Positions 62,397 through 64,000 of a DNA stretch of 64,000 nt are shown here, piece by piece (the stretch's first letter is position 1; each line of letters opens with the position of its first letter). Both the position numbers and the translations under genes were made by a program. The DNA comes from Glaciecola sp. XM2. Its GTDB lineage: Bacteria > Pseudomonadota > Gammaproteobacteria > Enterobacterales > Alteromonadaceae. The notes beneath the pieces are model-generated. The model worked only from the letters and a program-made list of their open reading frames with translations. It was not told the DNA's origin and ran no database searches. The stretch lies in assembly GCF_018595715.1 (NCBI RefSeq), contig NZ_JAHEOJ010000020.1, positions 124,001-188,000 of the forward strand, written 5' to 3'.

Positions 62397-64000
62397 TTAA
62401 AGCTGAAAGTTGTTTGTGACGACCTGTCCATGTTGACTTGTAACTTCTGCTTTTATGCTAGTTACACCCTCTAGCTGCGCTTTCATCAAGACCGCACGAT
62501 AGGGATATGTAGTATCAAAGGATACGAGTGACTCAATGTCTCCCTGCATTGCGTAAAATTCAACGCTGGCCATGTTAAAGCCGTTACCCTCTTCGAAGGT
62601 CAGGTCAAGTGGAATAAAGATGCGATCATTTTCTTCATAAGGTGCTTGTATGCTTGCCGCAAGTATTTTTGAAGTTGGCAGGGGAGCCTGTGAGCGTAAA
62701 AGCGCAAAGCTTAGCGGCGGCAGTTCAATATCCATACTATCTTCAGATTGTTTAAGCGCGCCTTGCGAATCGCCCTCAATCGCATAGGCAACGCCATGAT
62801 TTTGCAATTCTACGTTTTGTGGCTCCGTAGAGAAGTTAAATACTACGAGATAATCTTGGGAGCTGCCTGGTAGCATTCTACTAAATGCATATACGCGCTT
62901 TTCTTCGTCTGCAAAACGATTAATTTGGTCACCGTTTCTAAGCGGGGTATGCGTCTGGCGCAGATCTGCAAGCTCAGATAGATACATATACAAAGGATGA
63001 TTCACATTAAAGTTGTCGTCAGCGGTGGTTTGTGTGCTGCCGATTAAATTGTTGTCGTTGTAACTATCGACTTTTGAAGGGTCCATGTTTTCTCGTGCAT
63101 CAACATCGCCATTATCACTGGTAAAGCCCTGCTCATCCCCGTAATACAGCACGGGAACGCCGCGAGATAGATACATGAACGCATGAGCAAGTTTGCTGCG
63201 CTTAAGTTTTTCCTCTTCGCTGATATTCGCCAACCCTTGCTCAATGAACTGGCCAACACGGCCCATATCATGGTTGCCCAAAAAGTTTAGCAAATCGTTT
63301 GGCGTTGAATCGGCATCTCGGTAGTAATCATCGTTATCAATCAGGTTTGCTAATTGATTAACGCTTTTGCTTTCAAACACCACATCTTTCACATTAAAAG
63401 CAAAGCCAAAATCAAGGACTGAGGGTAACTTTCCAGCGTTGGTGTACTTGCTTAATCCCGCAGGGTTACCGTCGTACACCTCGCCAAAAATAAAGAATTC
63501 TGGAATGCCGATAGCTTGCGCGTGTTCGGTAATGGCAGGGCCAAACGACTGCCAAAACTCAAGGTCTACGTGCTTGACCGTGTCGATTCTAAAACCGTCG
63601 GGCTTAAATTCGCTGATCAGGTCTTTAAATACTTCAGTTAGGCCGTTAACAACGATTGGGTTGCTTGTGTCTAAATCGTCTAAGCCTGCAAAATCGCCCT
63701 TAATAACGCTTTCACCCTGCCAGAATGAATCCCCTTGATTGTTATACAAAGACGGGTCATTTAGCCATGCGGGCACTTTTACATTTTGTTCATCAGGCAG
63801 CACAAATGGGGTATAGCGATTGCCATTAGCTAACTCGTCACTGCTTCGAAAAGCGCAGCCTTTGGTTTGTGGATCTAAAAAATTGCCTTGCGCGTCATGA
63901 CACTCTTCATATTTGATAACGTCGGCGGTGTGATTAGTAATAATATCGAAGAAAATCTTAATACCACGTTGATGTGCAGCGTTGATCAAGCTTTTTAAAT
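62397..64000 (-). CDS. GH13 alpha-amylase family glycoside hydrolase, N-terminus beyond window
   Basis: The frame is open to the window's right edge, leaving about 534 residues; the start lies outside. GH13 regions are clear: I 'FFDIITNHTAD' (Asp..Asn-His), II 'DGFRIDTVKH' (nucleophile Asp), III 'FFIFGEVYDG' (acid Glu), IV 'FLGNHDMGR' (Asn-His-Asp). A C-terminal beta domain follows (about 355-420) and then about 100 residues of another beta-sandwich. 'DPQTKGCAFRSSDELANGNRYTPFVL' in domain B resembles maltogenic/cyclomaltodextrinase-like secreted amylases. It breaks down alpha-glucans, probably outside the cell or in the periplasm (cannot be checked without the N-terminus). Confidence 0.93.
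   Translation of the reverse strand, partial: LKSLINAAHQRGIKIFFDIITNHTADVIKYEECHDAQGNFLDPQTKGCAFRSSDELANGNRYTPFVLPDEQNVKVPAWLNDPSLYNNQGDSFWQGESVIKGDFAGLDDLDTSNPIVVNGLTEVFKDLISEFKPDGFRIDTVKHVDLEFWQSFGPAITEHAQAIGIPEFFIFGEVYDGNPAGLSKYTNAGKLPSVLDFGFAFNVKDVVFESKSVNQLANLIDNDDYYRDADSTPNDLLNFLGNHDMGRVGQFIEQGLANISEEEKLKRSKLAHAFMYLSRGVPVLYYGDEQGFTSDNGDVDARENMDPSKVDSYNDNNLIGSTQTTADDNFNVNHPLYMYLSELADLRQTHTPLRNGDQINRFADEEKRVYAFSRMLPGSSQDYLVVFNFSTEPQNVELQNHGVAYAIEGDSQGALKQSEDSMDIELPPLSFALLRSQAPLPTSKILAASIQAPYEENDRIFIPLDLTFEEGNGFNMASVEFYAMQGDIESLVSFDTTYPYRAVLMKAQLEGVTSIKAEVTSQHGQVVTNNFQL

Noticed and set aside
1-64000. tRNA, rRNA, CRISPR, intact insertion sequences and prophage genes
   Set aside because: No cloverleaf with a CCA-type end, no array of regularly spaced repeats, no transposase, integrase or phage structural gene was recognised in the gaps.

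Overview
The window reads as chromosomal DNA of a marine-type gammaproteobacterium, most likely in the order Alteromonadales. This rests on the housekeeping order (tolC divergent from nudF-yqiB-yqiA-parE; efp flanked by epmA and epmB; deaD-cysG; tamA-tamB), on a base composition that looks mid-40s % GC by eye, and on the many secreted peptidases, serine hydrolases and PEP-CTERM sorting components. No rRNA, tRNA, CRISPR array, intact insertion sequence, phage module or origin was found. Both ends cut genes: a serine hydrolase at the left and a GH13 alpha-amylase-type enzyme at the right.

Layout. 1-5.2 kb: accessory-looking genes (serine hydrolase tail, S41 peptidase-like protein, GFA-family protein, SDR dehydrogenase, an exported methyltransferase-like protein and a small membrane protein). 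5.6-11.4 kb: tamA-tamB, the outer-membrane/inner-membrane pair for envelope biogenesis. 11.5-15.2 kb (minus): a C39-peptidase ABC exporter, its HlyD adaptor and a stand-alone LuxR-type HTH protein, i.e. a type I export system for double-glycine-leader peptides with no visible cargo. 15.6-22.2 kb: a periplasmic solute-binding protein, a large beta-propeller/amidohydrolase fusion, a serine hydrolase and a DUF2306-like membrane protein. 22.2-26.2 kb (minus): deaD-cysG-transglutaminase-like operon. 26.4-30.1 kb: the PrsT-like TPR lipoprotein of the PEP-CTERM/exosortase system and a voltage-gated cation channel.

30.1-37.8 kb: tolC, nudF, DUF1249 (yqiB), yqiA, parE, an unknown membrane-anchored protein and a TraB/GumN protein. 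38-43.3 kb: D-lactate dehydrogenase, an HSL-type esterase and an exported catalase-peroxidase. 43.4-47 kb: a secreted unknown protein, another serine hydrolase and a PEP-CTERM protein. 47.2-51.7 kb (minus): a DPP-IV-like lipoprotein peptidase, an AbgT transporter and a small PriC-like protein. 51.8-55.3 kb: a 58-residue YjfB-like protein, then epmB, efp, epmA and a GGCT-fold protein, a nearly complete EF-P beta-lysylation module. 55.3-58.4 kb (minus): an acetolactate-synthase-type ThDP enzyme with an aldehyde dehydrogenase. 58.9-64 kb: an S9 peptidase, an exported cyclophilin, a DUF2059 protein and the amylase fragment.

Working together: the most system-like sets are the orphan peptide exporter (11.5-15.2 kb), the PEP-CTERM parts (the TPR protein at 26.4 kb and a substrate at 46 kb, with no exosortase in view), the EF-P modification cluster with its GGCT-like neighbour, and the DPP-IV/AbgT pair, which suggests extracellular peptide trimming coupled to uptake. 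Function calls come from motif recognition alone; no database search was run.
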